Assembly: GCA_003171235.1 (NCBI GenBank)
Contig: PMYM01000171.1
Span: 1 to 6,313, forward strand
Direction of reading: 5' to 3'
From: Phycisphaerales bacterium
Lineage (GTDB): Bacteria > Planctomycetota > Phycisphaerae > SM23-33
Length of the DNA: 6,313 nt
This document shows, one piece after another, positions 1 to 6,092 of this stretch. The notes beneath the pieces were generated by a model that searched no databases, was not told the DNA's origin, and saw nothing but the letters and a program-made list of their open reading frames with translations. Position 1 is the first letter of the stretch. Each line of letters starts with the position of its first letter. Position numbers and translations under genes: made by a program.

Positions 1-69
1 CGGCCTTCCTTGCATCTGAGCGGTTTTGGCCGCAACGCGGCTCCGCGTAGGTTCTGTTAGAGCCCCTAA

Positions 70-213
70 GCCTACAAGCTCGACGACAGGTTCCTGTGGC
101 GGATTAACCTGGGCAAGAACATCCGTGAGGGTGCTCACTACACACAGTTCATGGTGTACGACCTCGACGGCGACGGCTGAGCCGAAGTCGTGTGCAAGAC
201 GGCCGAGGGAACC
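70..213 (+). pseudogene. Fragment of a PL11 rhamnogalacturonan lyase, interrupted by TGA
   Basis: Frame 1 from 70 reads AYKLDDRFLWRINLGKN, then GAHYTQFMVYDLDGDG, a TGA stop at 178-180, and AEVVCKTAEGT in the same frame. This matches the conserved block of polysaccharide lyase family 11 (YesW/YesX type), which cleaves the rhamnogalacturonan I backbone of pectin; the DxDGDG-like loop is a calcium-binding element in that family. The family is normally about 600 residues, and only about 48 codons remain. In-frame stops at 58-60 and 67-69 lie directly before the homology, and after 213 the frame no longer resembles the family. It is therefore a truncated relic, not a gene. TGA is a true stop here because two intact downstream genes end with it. 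Recognition is from memory of the family motif, with no search done; the fragment boundaries are approximate. Confidence 0.72.
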
Positions 214-457
214 TCATCTTCGGGACTGGACTGTTCCATCCAAAACTACGGGAGCTCTTGTCCCAGAGCGCCACGAAATTGTCCCGCCCTTTGCACTTCA
301 CGCCCAAGCAAGGATTCTGCCCGCTTCCTGCTATTCCTGAGGCTCCGTGGCGACTCCTATCCGCTACGGAAGTTACAATCACGACGGTGGCAAACCCAAG
401 ACCTTGCCGCTTACGCTGCCGGATGTGGTTTTCGGGATGGACAAAGCACTTTACCGC
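214..457. other. Unrecognised stretch between lyase relic and control region
   Basis: About 240 bp without a convincing gene. Several frames are open by chance because of the high GC, including the one that continues into the regulator, but their translations look like no family I know. The only part with a hint of coding character is the end of frame 2 (341-484), listed separately. A 10-base match to the inverted-repeat end of the element at the right edge lies at 293-302. The stretch probably holds remains of rearranged genes. Confidence 0.5.
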
Positions 458-484
458 TTGCAAAAGGGCCGAATCTGTGATTAA
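341..484 (+). pseudogene. Possible C-terminal remnant of an unidentified gene
   Basis: Frame 2 is open from just after a TGA at 338-340 to a TAA at 482-484. It reads GSVATPIRYGSYNHDGG followed by KPKTLPLTLPDVVFGMDKAL and YRLQKGRICD. The residue mix (alternating hydrophobic and charged residues, no long Arg/Pro/Ser runs) looks more like real protein than the competing frames, and the stop lies just before the operator of the next operon, where an upstream gene could end. There is no start codon with a ribosome site and I do not recognise the family. It may be chance; it is reported as a weak candidate only. Confidence 0.22.
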
Positions 485-486
485 AC
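458..486 (+). promoter_or_regulatory. Candidate sigma-70-type promoter of the efflux operon
   Basis: TTGCAA at 458-463 is a fair -35 hexamer. An AT-rich patch, GATTAAAC at 479-486, supplies a -10 candidate (ATTAAA at 480-485, spacer 16), preceded by TG at 477-478 as in an extended -10. The predicted start of transcription, around 491-494, falls inside the palindrome at 490-507, the arrangement expected for a repressor-controlled promoter. Judged by eye; consensus promoters vary between phyla, so this is tentative. Confidence 0.35.
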
Positions 487-489
487 AAC

Positions 490-507
490 CGACTGACTGG
501 TCAGTCG
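490..507. promoter_or_regulatory. Palindromic operator, probable TetR-family binding site
   Basis: CGACTGAC, TG, GTCAGTCG: two perfect 8-bp inverted arms separated by 2 bp, 23 bp ahead of the regulator's chosen start codon. The GACTGACTGGTCAGTC core closely resembles operators of TetR/AcrR-type repressors of efflux genes, which often contain TGACTGAC/GTCAGTCA-like half-sites. Its place over the presumed transcription start suggests repression by blocking RNA polymerase, with the adjacent TetR gene product as the obvious ligand. The palindrome is seen directly; the pairing with this regulator is inference. Confidence 0.72.
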
Positions 508-520
508 AAGCGACAGAATC

Positions 521-524
521 AGGA
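521..524 (+). promoter_or_regulatory. Ribosome binding site that selects the regulator start
   Basis: AGGA sits ahead of three consecutive in-frame ATG codons (525, 528, 531). Spacing is 0 nt to the first, 3 nt to the second and 6 nt to the third, so the ATG at 531 is the best-placed start. The alternatives would add only one or two methionines. Confidence 0.5.
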
Positions 525-530
525 ATGATG

Positions 531-1163
531 ATGGACAAGAAACGGCGCATAATGGCTGCGGCCGAACAATTGTTCAAGACAGGGCAGTTCCACGAGATCA
601 CGCTCGAGGACGTATCCCGGCTCGCTGACGTGGGCAAGGGAACGATCTATCTCTATTTCACGAGCAAGGACGACCTGTTCTTTCAGACGGCCATCGCCGC
701 CTTTGAGCAGATGTGCGAACTGTTCCGTCAAGACGTCGATGTTGGCAGTTCGGTGGAGAAGGACCTTCGGCGGGCATGCGAAATCATCAGCAAATTCATG
801 GAAGAACGCCGCCCGCTGTTCAGGCTGATGCACGCGGAGGCCGAAAGAACGCTGGGCAAAGGAGGGGCCCTGCGGCAACGTTGGATCCAGCACCGCAAGA
901 AACTGACCCAGGCCATCGCTGAGATCATCCGCTCGGGCGTTCAGCGCGGCCAAGTCCGTGACGACGTTTCCCCCGAAGTCCTGGCTGAGTATTTCCTGGG
1001 CATGCTCCGAACGAGCTTCAACGAGCTTGAGGGCCTGTCTGACAGGGACCGCAGCCAGCAATCGCTGGTCTCTCTGTTTGTCTGTGGACTAGGCCCCAGG
1101 GCGAGCATGCAGGGACGTACACCCTCCCGAAAACGCCCAGCCCCGACAGGAAAATCGAATTGA
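531..1163 (+). CDS. TetR/AcrR-family transcriptional repressor of the efflux operon
   Basis: A 210-residue protein of usual TetR length. The N-terminal DNA-binding domain spans about residues 1-50: helix 1 with RRIMAAAEQLF, then the helix-turn-helix ITLEDVSRLADVGKGTIYLYF (about 23-43), followed by the typical SKDDLF that leads into the ligand domain. The variable C-terminal region (about 51-190) would bind the inducer and form the dimer. It ends in a basic, Pro/Ser-rich tail (RTPSRKRPAPTGKSN) that is probably disordered. It is the first gene of the operon, 16 bp before the outer-membrane factor, with a good palindromic operator 23 bp upstream, so it probably represses itself and the pump and is released by a pump substrate. 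The frame is open upstream to 192, but that extension has no ribosome site, crosses the operator and resembles nothing. The inducer cannot be predicted. Confidence 0.93.
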   Translation: MDKKRRIMAAAEQLFKTGQFHEITLEDVSRLADVGKGTIYLYFTSKDDLFFQTAIAAFEQMCELFRQDVDVGSSVEKDLRRACEIISKFMEERRPLFRLMHAEAERTLGKGGALRQRWIQHRKKLTQAIAEIIRSGVQRGQVRDDVSPEVLAEYFLGMLRTSFNELEGLSDRDRSQQSLVSLFVCGLGPRASMQGRTPSRKRPAPTGKSN

Positions 1164-1179
1164 CCCACCAGAGACACCC

Positions 1180-2655
1180 ATGGCACGACCCCTGATCATC
1201 CTGTTGTCGTTGTCTTCGGTTCTTGCCGGCTGCACCGTCGGACCAGATTATCAGGCGCCGCAGATCCCGGTTAAGGAGTCATTCGAGCCGCTACCTTCGA
1301 TGGCCACGACGCACCCGTATGCGGCCACGACGCGCCCAGGTCAAACGTCGGAGTGGTGGACCACGCTCAATGACCCGACCTTGAGTTCACTGATCGAGCA
1401 GGCGGCACGAGCGAATCACGACCTGCGTCTGGCGGCCGCTCGCGTCCGCGAGGCTCGCGCACAGCGGGCCGTCGTCAGTTCTGGGCAGTATCCCAACGTT
1501 GACGCAAGCGCCTTTTACTCCCGCAGCCGTGCCAGCGAGAACGCCTGGCCCTACAACGCGTTTGCTGTGCCCGGCTTTCCCTGGGAAGCCAACCTTTACC
1601 AAGCCGGGTTCGACGCGTCCTGGGAACTGGACGTCTTTGGCGGGGTTCGTCGCAGCGTCGAGGCGGCTAACGCCGACCAGGAAGCCAGCGTGGAGAATCA
1701 GCGTTCGGTCCTGGTCAGCGTGCTGGCCGAAGTGGCTCGCAATTACGTCGAGCTTCGATCGTTTCAGCAGCAACTCGAAATCGCCAATCGCAACCTTGAG
1801 GCACAGCGTCAGACGCTGGAGCTGACGATCGAGCAGGCCCGCAAAGGCGTCGCTCGGCAACTGGACGTCTCCCGGGCCACCGCTCAGGTTTCCACGACCG
1901 AGGCCAGCCTTCCTCGGCTTGGCAACCTGCAATGGCAGGCGATGCACCGCCTAGCCGTGCTTATCGGGCAACAGCCTGGGGCATTGGTGCAAACGCTCTC
2001 GGCGGCCAAGCCGGTTCCCGTGCCTCCGGCGGAGATTCCCATCGGCGTGCCGGCCGAGCTGCTGCGCCGCCGCCCCGACATCCGGCGGGCTGAACGCGAA
2101 CTGGCAGCTGCAACCGCCCGCGTGGGGGTGGCGGTTGCGGACCTGTATCCGCGGTTCTCGCTGACCGGCTCGTTCACCCTTCAAGCCTCCGACGTGGACA
2201 AGCTGCTCAAATGGGACAGCCGGTCATTCGCTTTCGGGCCGGCGGTTCAGTGGCCGGTCTTCGACGCCGGGGCGCTCCGCGCGGTCGTCAAGGTGCGCGA
2301 CGCCCAGCAGGAACAGGCCCTTGTCCGCTACGAGCAGACCGTTTTGCAGGCCCTGGCGGAAGTTCACGACGCCCTGTCGACCTTTATCACGGAACAGGAC
2401 CGGCGCAAGTCTTTGCAGGCGGCCGTCAAAGCCAATGAAGAATCCGCCGAGCTTGCCGAGGGGCTTTACCGGCAAGGCCTGACGGACTTCACAAGTGTTC
2501 TTGACGCCCAGCGGCAGCTCTACCAGTCGCAAGAGGATCTGCTGCAAAGCGAAGCCACAGTTACCACGTCGCTTATCGCCTTGTACAAGGCCCTTGGCGG
2601 AGGGTGGGAGATGGATAACTTGTCTCCGCAAAGCCAGCCGAAGCAAGCACAGTAG
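1180..2655 (+). CDS. NodT/OprM-type outer-membrane factor lipoprotein of efflux pump
   Basis: A 491-residue outer-membrane channel subunit that would trimerise and dock onto the membrane-fusion protein to give an exit through the outer membrane. The N terminus is a lipoprotein signal peptide with lipobox LAGC and lipidated Cys18, followed by TVGPDY, a hallmark of the NodT branch. WW at 59-60 starts the first OEP repeat (helical barrel plus beta strands). The second repeat is marked by ELLRRRPDIRRAE (293-305) and LYPRFSLTGSF, and the C-terminal signature YRQGLTDFTSVLDAQRQLYQ begins at 430. Length is normal for the family. The ribosome site is weak (GAGA at 1171-1174), so translation may be coupled to the upstream regulator gene. 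The linker after the lipobox carries a 21-bp tandem duplication (1302-1337). Substrate specificity is not determined by this subunit. Confidence 0.95.
   Translation: MARPLIILLSLSSVLAGCTVGPDYQAPQIPVKESFEPLPSMATTHPYAATTRPGQTSEWWTTLNDPTLSSLIEQAARANHDLRLAAARVREARAQRAVVSSGQYPNVDASAFYSRSRASENAWPYNAFAVPGFPWEANLYQAGFDASWELDVFGGVRRSVEAANADQEASVENQRSVLVSVLAEVARNYVELRSFQQQLEIANRNLEAQRQTLELTIEQARKGVARQLDVSRATAQVSTTEASLPRLGNLQWQAMHRLAVLIGQQPGALVQTLSAAKPVPVPPAEIPIGVPAELLRRRPDIRRAERELAAATARVGVAVADLYPRFSLTGSFTLQASDVDKLLKWDSRSFAFGPAVQWPVFDAGALRAVVKVRDAQQEQALVRYEQTVLQALAEVHDALSTFITEQDRRKSLQAAVKANEESAELAEGLYRQGLTDFTSVLDAQRQLYQSQEDLLQSEATVTTSLIALYKALGGGWEMDNLSPQSQPKQAQ
1302..1337 (+). repeat. Imperfect 21-bp-period direct repeat inside the channel gene
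   Basis: GGCCACGACGCACCC (1302-1316) and GGCCACGACGCGCCC (1323-1337) differ at one of 15 bases and are 21 bp apart, so the reading frame is kept. They encode ATTHP and ATTRP in the flexible linker between the lipidated cysteine and the first OEP repeat. This is probably slippage or a small duplication in an unconstrained segment. Confidence 0.7.
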
Positions 2656-2660
2656 CAGTC

Positions 2661-2685
2661 CCTCGAGCGATGATTCGTTCTGAGG
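2661..2685 (+). promoter_or_regulatory. Hairpin in the gap between channel gene and membrane-fusion gene
   Basis: CCTCGAGCGA (2661-2670) pairs with TCGTTC plus GAGG (2675-2680, 2682-2685), leaving a TGAT loop, one bulged T at 2681 and one G-U pair: about ten pairs. No T run follows, so it is not a typical intrinsic terminator. It ends 4 nt before the GGAG ribosome site (2690-2693) of the membrane-fusion gene, so it may protect the 3' end of the upstream message or influence translation of the next gene. The role is inference; the pairing is seen in the sequence. Confidence 0.4.
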
Positions 2686-2704
2686 TAATGGAGAAGTTGA
2701 CACC

Positions 2705-4033
2705 ATGACAAGCAACGAGCAGGACCGAGAGAAGACAGAACACGGGCAGCGCACTGGCAATGGTCAGCCGCCTGGCAAGCCTTTCCACAGGAATCCGGTT
2801 CTTCGGATACTCCTTTTCATTTTGATCATTGGCGGGGGCATCTGCGGCTTCGCCTATTGGCTGCATGCCCGCCAGTACGAAGACACCGATGATGCTTTTG
2901 TTGACGGCGAGATTGTTCAGGTCAGCGCGAAAGTGCCAGGGATAATCCAGAGCGTCGAGGTCGCAGATAATCAGGACATCCCGACCGGTGCGGTTCTGGC
3001 GAGAATCGACCCAAGAGATTATCAGGCTAAGCTGAAGGAGGCGCAGGCCGCCCTCGAAGCCGCCGAGGCAAGGTTGGAGGTGGCCACAACTAACGTTGAC
3101 CTGGTTCGCGCCAACACGGAGGCATCGCTGGCCGAGGCTCAGGCCGGAGTGGAACAGGCCAAGGCTGCCATACAATCAAGCAAATCTCAGCTTGCATCGG
3201 CCGAAGCGGATGTGACGGCCGCCGAGGCAGATGCTACCCGCCGTCTAGCCGATCTCAAACGCTACAAGTCCCTAGATCAGCGCGCCGTGTCACAGCTGCA
3301 AGTGGATGCTGCGCAAGCGGCGGCGGATTCGTCCCAGGCGAATCTCGCGGCTGCTCGAAAACGAGCCTCGGCTGCCGAGTCCGCAGTAGGCGAGGCCCAG
3401 GCCAAAGAGGCCTATACCGAAGGAATGCTGGCGGCTGCCAAGACTGGCCCGCAGCAGATCGCGTCTGCTGTGGCGCAGGCGAAAGGCGCCCAGGCCACCG
3501 TGGACCAGGCGAAGGCTTCGGTAGACGAGGCCGAATTGAATCTGTCCTACACGACGATCAAGGCCCCGGTTGCCGGACGAGTGACACGGCGGACTGCCCG
3601 TCAGGGGCAGTACCTCCAGCTCGGACAGATTGTCCTGGCGTTGGTCCAGCCCGATGTCTGGGTGACGGCGAATTTCAAGGAGAGCCAGCTCGCGCACATG
3701 AGCCAGGGGCAAGAGGTGCGAATTGAAGTGGACGCCTACCCAGGCCAAACCTTCCACGGGAAGGTGGACAGTATCCAGGCCGGATCAGGCGCCCGTTTCA
3801 GCTTGCTGCCTCCGGAAAACGCCACCGGCAACTATGTCAAGGTGGTCCAAAGAGTGCCGGTGAAGATTGTGTTCGATTCGGAGGCCTCGCATAAGTGGCT
3901 GCTGGCGCCAGGGATGTCCGTTGTTCCCAGAGTTCATGTGGGCATCGGCGGTCAGCAGCATCCGTTGCCTATTGAACCCTCATCCGCTCGCGCGGCGACG
4001 ACGGAACGCACGGTGGCGTCGTCGTCCCATTGA
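2705..4033 (+). CDS. emrA: EmrA/HlyD-family membrane-fusion (periplasmic adaptor) protein
   Basis: A 442-residue adaptor that links the inner-membrane MFS transporter to the outer-membrane channel. In order: a polar cytoplasmic N terminus (1-30), one membrane anchor (about 33-53, LRILLFILIIGGGICGFAYW), the EmrA signature TDDAFVDG (61-68), the first half of the lipoyl domain (VSAKVPGIIQSVEV), an Ala/Gln/Glu-rich coiled-coil hairpin (about 106-280), the second lipoyl half with TIKAPVAGRV (284-293), and a beta-barrel ending in FSLLPPENATGNYVKVVQRV (365-384), highly typical of EmrA. It is longer than E. coli EmrA (about 390), and much of the sequence lies in a coiled hairpin of about 175 residues. 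GGAG at 2690-2693 is 11 nt before the start. The polar C-terminal tail of about 30 residues looks unstructured. Symbol given by family resemblance; orthology is not proven. Confidence 0.94.
   Translation: MTSNEQDREKTEHGQRTGNGQPPGKPFHRNPVLRILLFILIIGGGICGFAYWLHARQYEDTDDAFVDGEIVQVSAKVPGIIQSVEVADNQDIPTGAVLARIDPRDYQAKLKEAQAALEAAEARLEVATTNVDLVRANTEASLAEAQAGVEQAKAAIQSSKSQLASAEADVTAAEADATRRLADLKRYKSLDQRAVSQLQVDAAQAAADSSQANLAAARKRASAAESAVGEAQAKEAYTEGMLAAAKTGPQQIASAVAQAKGAQATVDQAKASVDEAELNLSYTTIKAPVAGRVTRRTARQGQYLQLGQIVLALVQPDVWVTANFKESQLAHMSQGQEVRIEVDAYPGQTFHGKVDSIQAGSGARFSLLPPENATGNYVKVVQRVPVKIVFDSEASHKWLLAPGMSVVPRVHVGIGGQQHPLPIEPSSARAATTERTVASSSH
3994..4026 (+). promoter_or_regulatory. GC-rich hairpin at the 3' end of the membrane-fusion gene
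   Basis: GGCGACGACG (3994-4003) pairs with CGTCGTCGTC (4017-4026) in a ten-pair stem (one G-U) with a 13-nt loop. It covers the final codons and ends 4 nt before the TGA at 4031-4033, 35 nt ahead of the transporter start. No T run follows, so it would not stop transcription; it could slow ribosomes or block 3' exonucleases. It may also be a by-product of repeated GAC/GTC codons in a low-complexity tail. Confidence 0.3.
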
Positions 4034-4061
4034 CGGCTTTCTTCCGCGGAGCACCTAGGTC

Positions 4062-5648
4062 ATGTCACAATCATCCGCGCAACCTGCGGCGATCTTGATG
4101 GAACCGTGGCAGCCCAAGGCTCATCCCGGGCTGATTGCCGCCGCCGTGATGTCCGCTACATTCATGGTCGTTCTAGACAGCACGGTGGTGACCGTAGCCC
4201 TGCCACACATCGCCGGCAATCTGTCCGCAAGCCCCGATGAGGCCACATGGTCGCTCACCAGCTACCTCATAGCCAACGCCATTGTGATCCCCGCAACGGG
4301 TTGGCTGGGCAGCATGTTTGGGCGCAAGAGGCTTCTGCTGGGCTGCATCGGGCTATTCACGCTGGCGTCGATAGCCTGCGGGGCTGCCAATTCATTGAGT
4401 TTTCTCATCGTGGCGCGGATTATTCAGGGACTCGGCGGCGGCGCCATGCAGCCGATCAGCCAGGCGGTGCTCTTGGAGAGTTTTCGGCCGTCCAAGCGCG
4501 GCGTTGCAATGGCAATTTTCGGCATGGGTGTCGTCGTGGCTCCGATCATCGGACCGACTCTGGGAGGATGGATCACCGACAATTACTCTTGGCGCTGGGT
4601 TTTCTACATCAACCTGCCGGTAGGCGTGTTTGCCGTCATGCTCGTCCAGATGTTCGTCGAGGATCCGCCGTATGTCCGTCGCGCCCGCGCTACTCGGGTC
4701 GACTTTGTCGGCCTGATCCTACTGGCCCTGTGGGTCGGCACCCTGCACATCATGCTGGACAAGGGACAGGAGGAGGACTGGCTTAGTTCTCCGTTCATAC
4801 GAACGTTGCTGGTCACGACGTTGCTCACGTTCCCGGCGTTCGTGATATGGGAATTGCGGACGAGGCAGCCGATCGTCAACCTGCGGATTCTGCGGAACAG
4901 GAACTTTCTGACCGGTTCCGCGCTCATCACGGTGGTTGGGGCCGTCATGTACGGCACAACCGCGCTTCTGCCATTGTTTCTCCAGACGCTGCTCGGTTAT
5001 CCGGCCCTTCAAAGCGGTCTTGCCGTGAGCCCCCGCGGCCTGGGTTCCTTTGTGGCGATGGTTGTTGTCGGCCGGCTTGTCGGCCTAGTCGATAATCGCT
5101 TCCTGCTGTTCATGGGCTTTGGGGCCCTTGGCTATTCAGCCTATGCCCTTGGAAACCTCAACCTCCAGATCGCCCCCATCGACGTCATCTGGCCTAACGT
5201 ACTCAACGGCCTAGCGATGGGATTCATCTTTGTACCGCTGACGACAAGCGCTATGGGAACGCTGCGCAACGAGGAAATGGGCAATGCAACGGGCATCTAT
5301 AACCTTTTGCGTAACATCGGGGCCGCCGTCGGCATAACGATGATGACCACATTCCTGGCCCGAGGAGCGCAGATTCATCAGACCGCTCTCGTCGCCCACA
5401 TGACACCCTACGATGCCGCATACCAGCAGCAGTTGCATGAGATCCAGTCGGCCCTTACGCCCCAAAGCGGCACATATCAAGCCGGTCAGGAAGCCCAGGT
5501 GATTATGAGTGCACAGTTATCGAGACAAGCCAGCTTGTGGGCGTATGTCGATGATTTCCGATTGCTGGCAATACTCACGATAGCCTGCATACCCGGCGTG
5601 TTGTTGCTGCGTCGTCTGCGGCACAGTGAAGGTCCGCGAGGCCCGTAG
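4062..5648 (+). CDS. emrB: EmrB-type MFS drug:H+ antiporter (DHA2, 14 TM helices)
   Basis: A 528-residue inner-membrane transporter, the energised part of the pump, close to the usual EmrB length (about 512). Family motifs are intact: motif D1 LDSTVVTVALP in helix 1 with Asp39; motif A GSMFGRKR (83-90) in the loop between helices 2 and 3; motif B with Arg119 (RIIQGLGGGAMQP), used in proton coupling; and motif C GMGVVVAPIIGPTLGGW (154-170), marking it as an antiporter. WRWVFYINLPVG follows, characteristic of the DHA2/EmrB branch. The large polar loop near the C terminus (about 445-495, IHQTALVAHMTPYDAAYQQQ) before the last helix is also typical. It starts 28 bp after the adaptor stop; GGAG at 4048-4051 lies 10 nt before the ATG. 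Family members export hydrophobic uncouplers, antibiotics, bile salts or fatty acids; the substrate here cannot be told. Symbol given by family resemblance. Confidence 0.95.
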   Translation: MSQSSAQPAAILMEPWQPKAHPGLIAAAVMSATFMVVLDSTVVTVALPHIAGNLSASPDEATWSLTSYLIANAIVIPATGWLGSMFGRKRLLLGCIGLFTLASIACGAANSLSFLIVARIIQGLGGGAMQPISQAVLLESFRPSKRGVAMAIFGMGVVVAPIIGPTLGGWITDNYSWRWVFYINLPVGVFAVMLVQMFVEDPPYVRRARATRVDFVGLILLALWVGTLHIMLDKGQEEDWLSSPFIRTLLVTTLLTFPAFVIWELRTRQPIVNLRILRNRNFLTGSALITVVGAVMYGTTALLPLFLQTLLGYPALQSGLAVSPRGLGSFVAMVVVGRLVGLVDNRFLLFMGFGALGYSAYALGNLNLQIAPIDVIWPNVLNGLAMGFIFVPLTTSAMGTLRNEEMGNATGIYNLLRNIGAAVGITMMTTFLARGAQIHQTALVAHMTPYDAAYQQQLHEIQSALTPQSGTYQAGQEAQVIMSAQLSRQASLWAYVDDFRLLAILTIACIPGVLLLRRLRHSEGPRGP

Positions 5649-5742
5649 GTGCGAGCCCCATCGATTGCAGGCTGCGGGAGCACTTCAGCCGTTTGAGTCG
5701 CCGCCGGCCCGTCCTTTGCCAGCGCGTGGGCCTTGGCGATAT

Positions 5743-5829
5743 GGCAACGGGAATGCAAACGGGGGCCAGGATGCGCACCCAATTGGGGGCCACCTAGGGC
5801 CCAAGAATAGCGTCCCGTTGCCCAGTTTT
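5743..5829 (+). terminator. Candidate transcription terminator of the efflux operon
   Basis: GGCAACGGGA (5743-5752) is the exact inverse of TCCCGTTGCC (5813-5822), and TTTTT follows at 5825-5829. The 60-nt intervening region contains a smaller stem, GGGCC pairing with GGCCC around 5787-5802. The long loop is unusual for an intrinsic terminator and the T run is short, but this is the first strong stem followed by Ts after the transporter stop. Weak call. Confidence 0.3.
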
Positions 5830-5853
5830 TACTTCCCACCCACAACCGCGCCG

Positions 5854-6092
5854 CTTTGTTTCGCGCAAAAAGTAACCCTCACCATCCCAAGCCAATGAAG
5901 GTCGTCCATCACCCTCTCGTGTTTTTCACGTTTAAGGCAGCCTCAATCGGCGCCGCCTTTTTTCGCGCCGAAAAAGCGACATGAAGCTCACGCGGGAGCC
6001 AATTTCAAGGTATCCCCGGCGGAGGTGGGTGTCCCTAATAGATAGCGCCGGTAGTGGTGGGCATCCGCTTATTTATTCTTTCGCGGCAAGAA
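5854..6092. repeat. Three related AT-armed dyads with a TCGCG centre
   Basis: CTTTGTTTCGCGCAAAAAG (5854-5872), CTTTTTTCGCGCCGAAAAAG (5957-5976) and TTCTTTCGCGGCAAGAA (6076-6092) share a T-rich left arm, a TTTCGCG core and an A-rich right arm that can pair. They are spaced about 100-120 bp apart. The middle copy also overlaps a perfect 7-bp stem, TCGGCGC/GCGCCGA (5947-5953 and 5965-5971). They may be terminator-like hairpins, copies of a small dispersed repeat, or binding sites. Confidence 0.4.

Noticed and set aside
178..180. TGA in the lyase relic as a recoded (selenocysteine or reassigned) codon
   Set aside because: The family has no selenocysteine at this position, the homology is truncated on both sides, and TGA terminates intact genes at 1161-1163 and 4031-4033.
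192..530. Upstream extension of the regulator frame starting at ATG 192
   Set aside because: It is open by chance. It would run through the lyase relic, promoter and operator, has no ribosome site, and its translation resembles no domain. TetR proteins begin a few residues before the first helix, as with the start at 531.
149..637. Long minus-strand frame across the upstream region
   Set aside because: It is antisense to the lyase relic and to the helix-turn-helix coding part of the regulator, and its Ser/Arg/Pro-rich product is typical of a shadow frame in GC-rich DNA.
2688..2708. Six-codon leader frame (MEKLTP) overlapping the adaptor start as ATGA
   Set aside because: The overlap is suggestive of translational coupling, but the only GAGG (2682-2685) is 2 nt from its ATG and inside the hairpin. 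Too short to distinguish from chance.
5626..5898. Plus-strand frame overlapping the end of the transporter gene
   Set aside because: No ribosome site, Pro/Arg/Gly-rich translation, and it runs through the inverted repeat and T runs. Opposite-strand frames over the same region are equally open.
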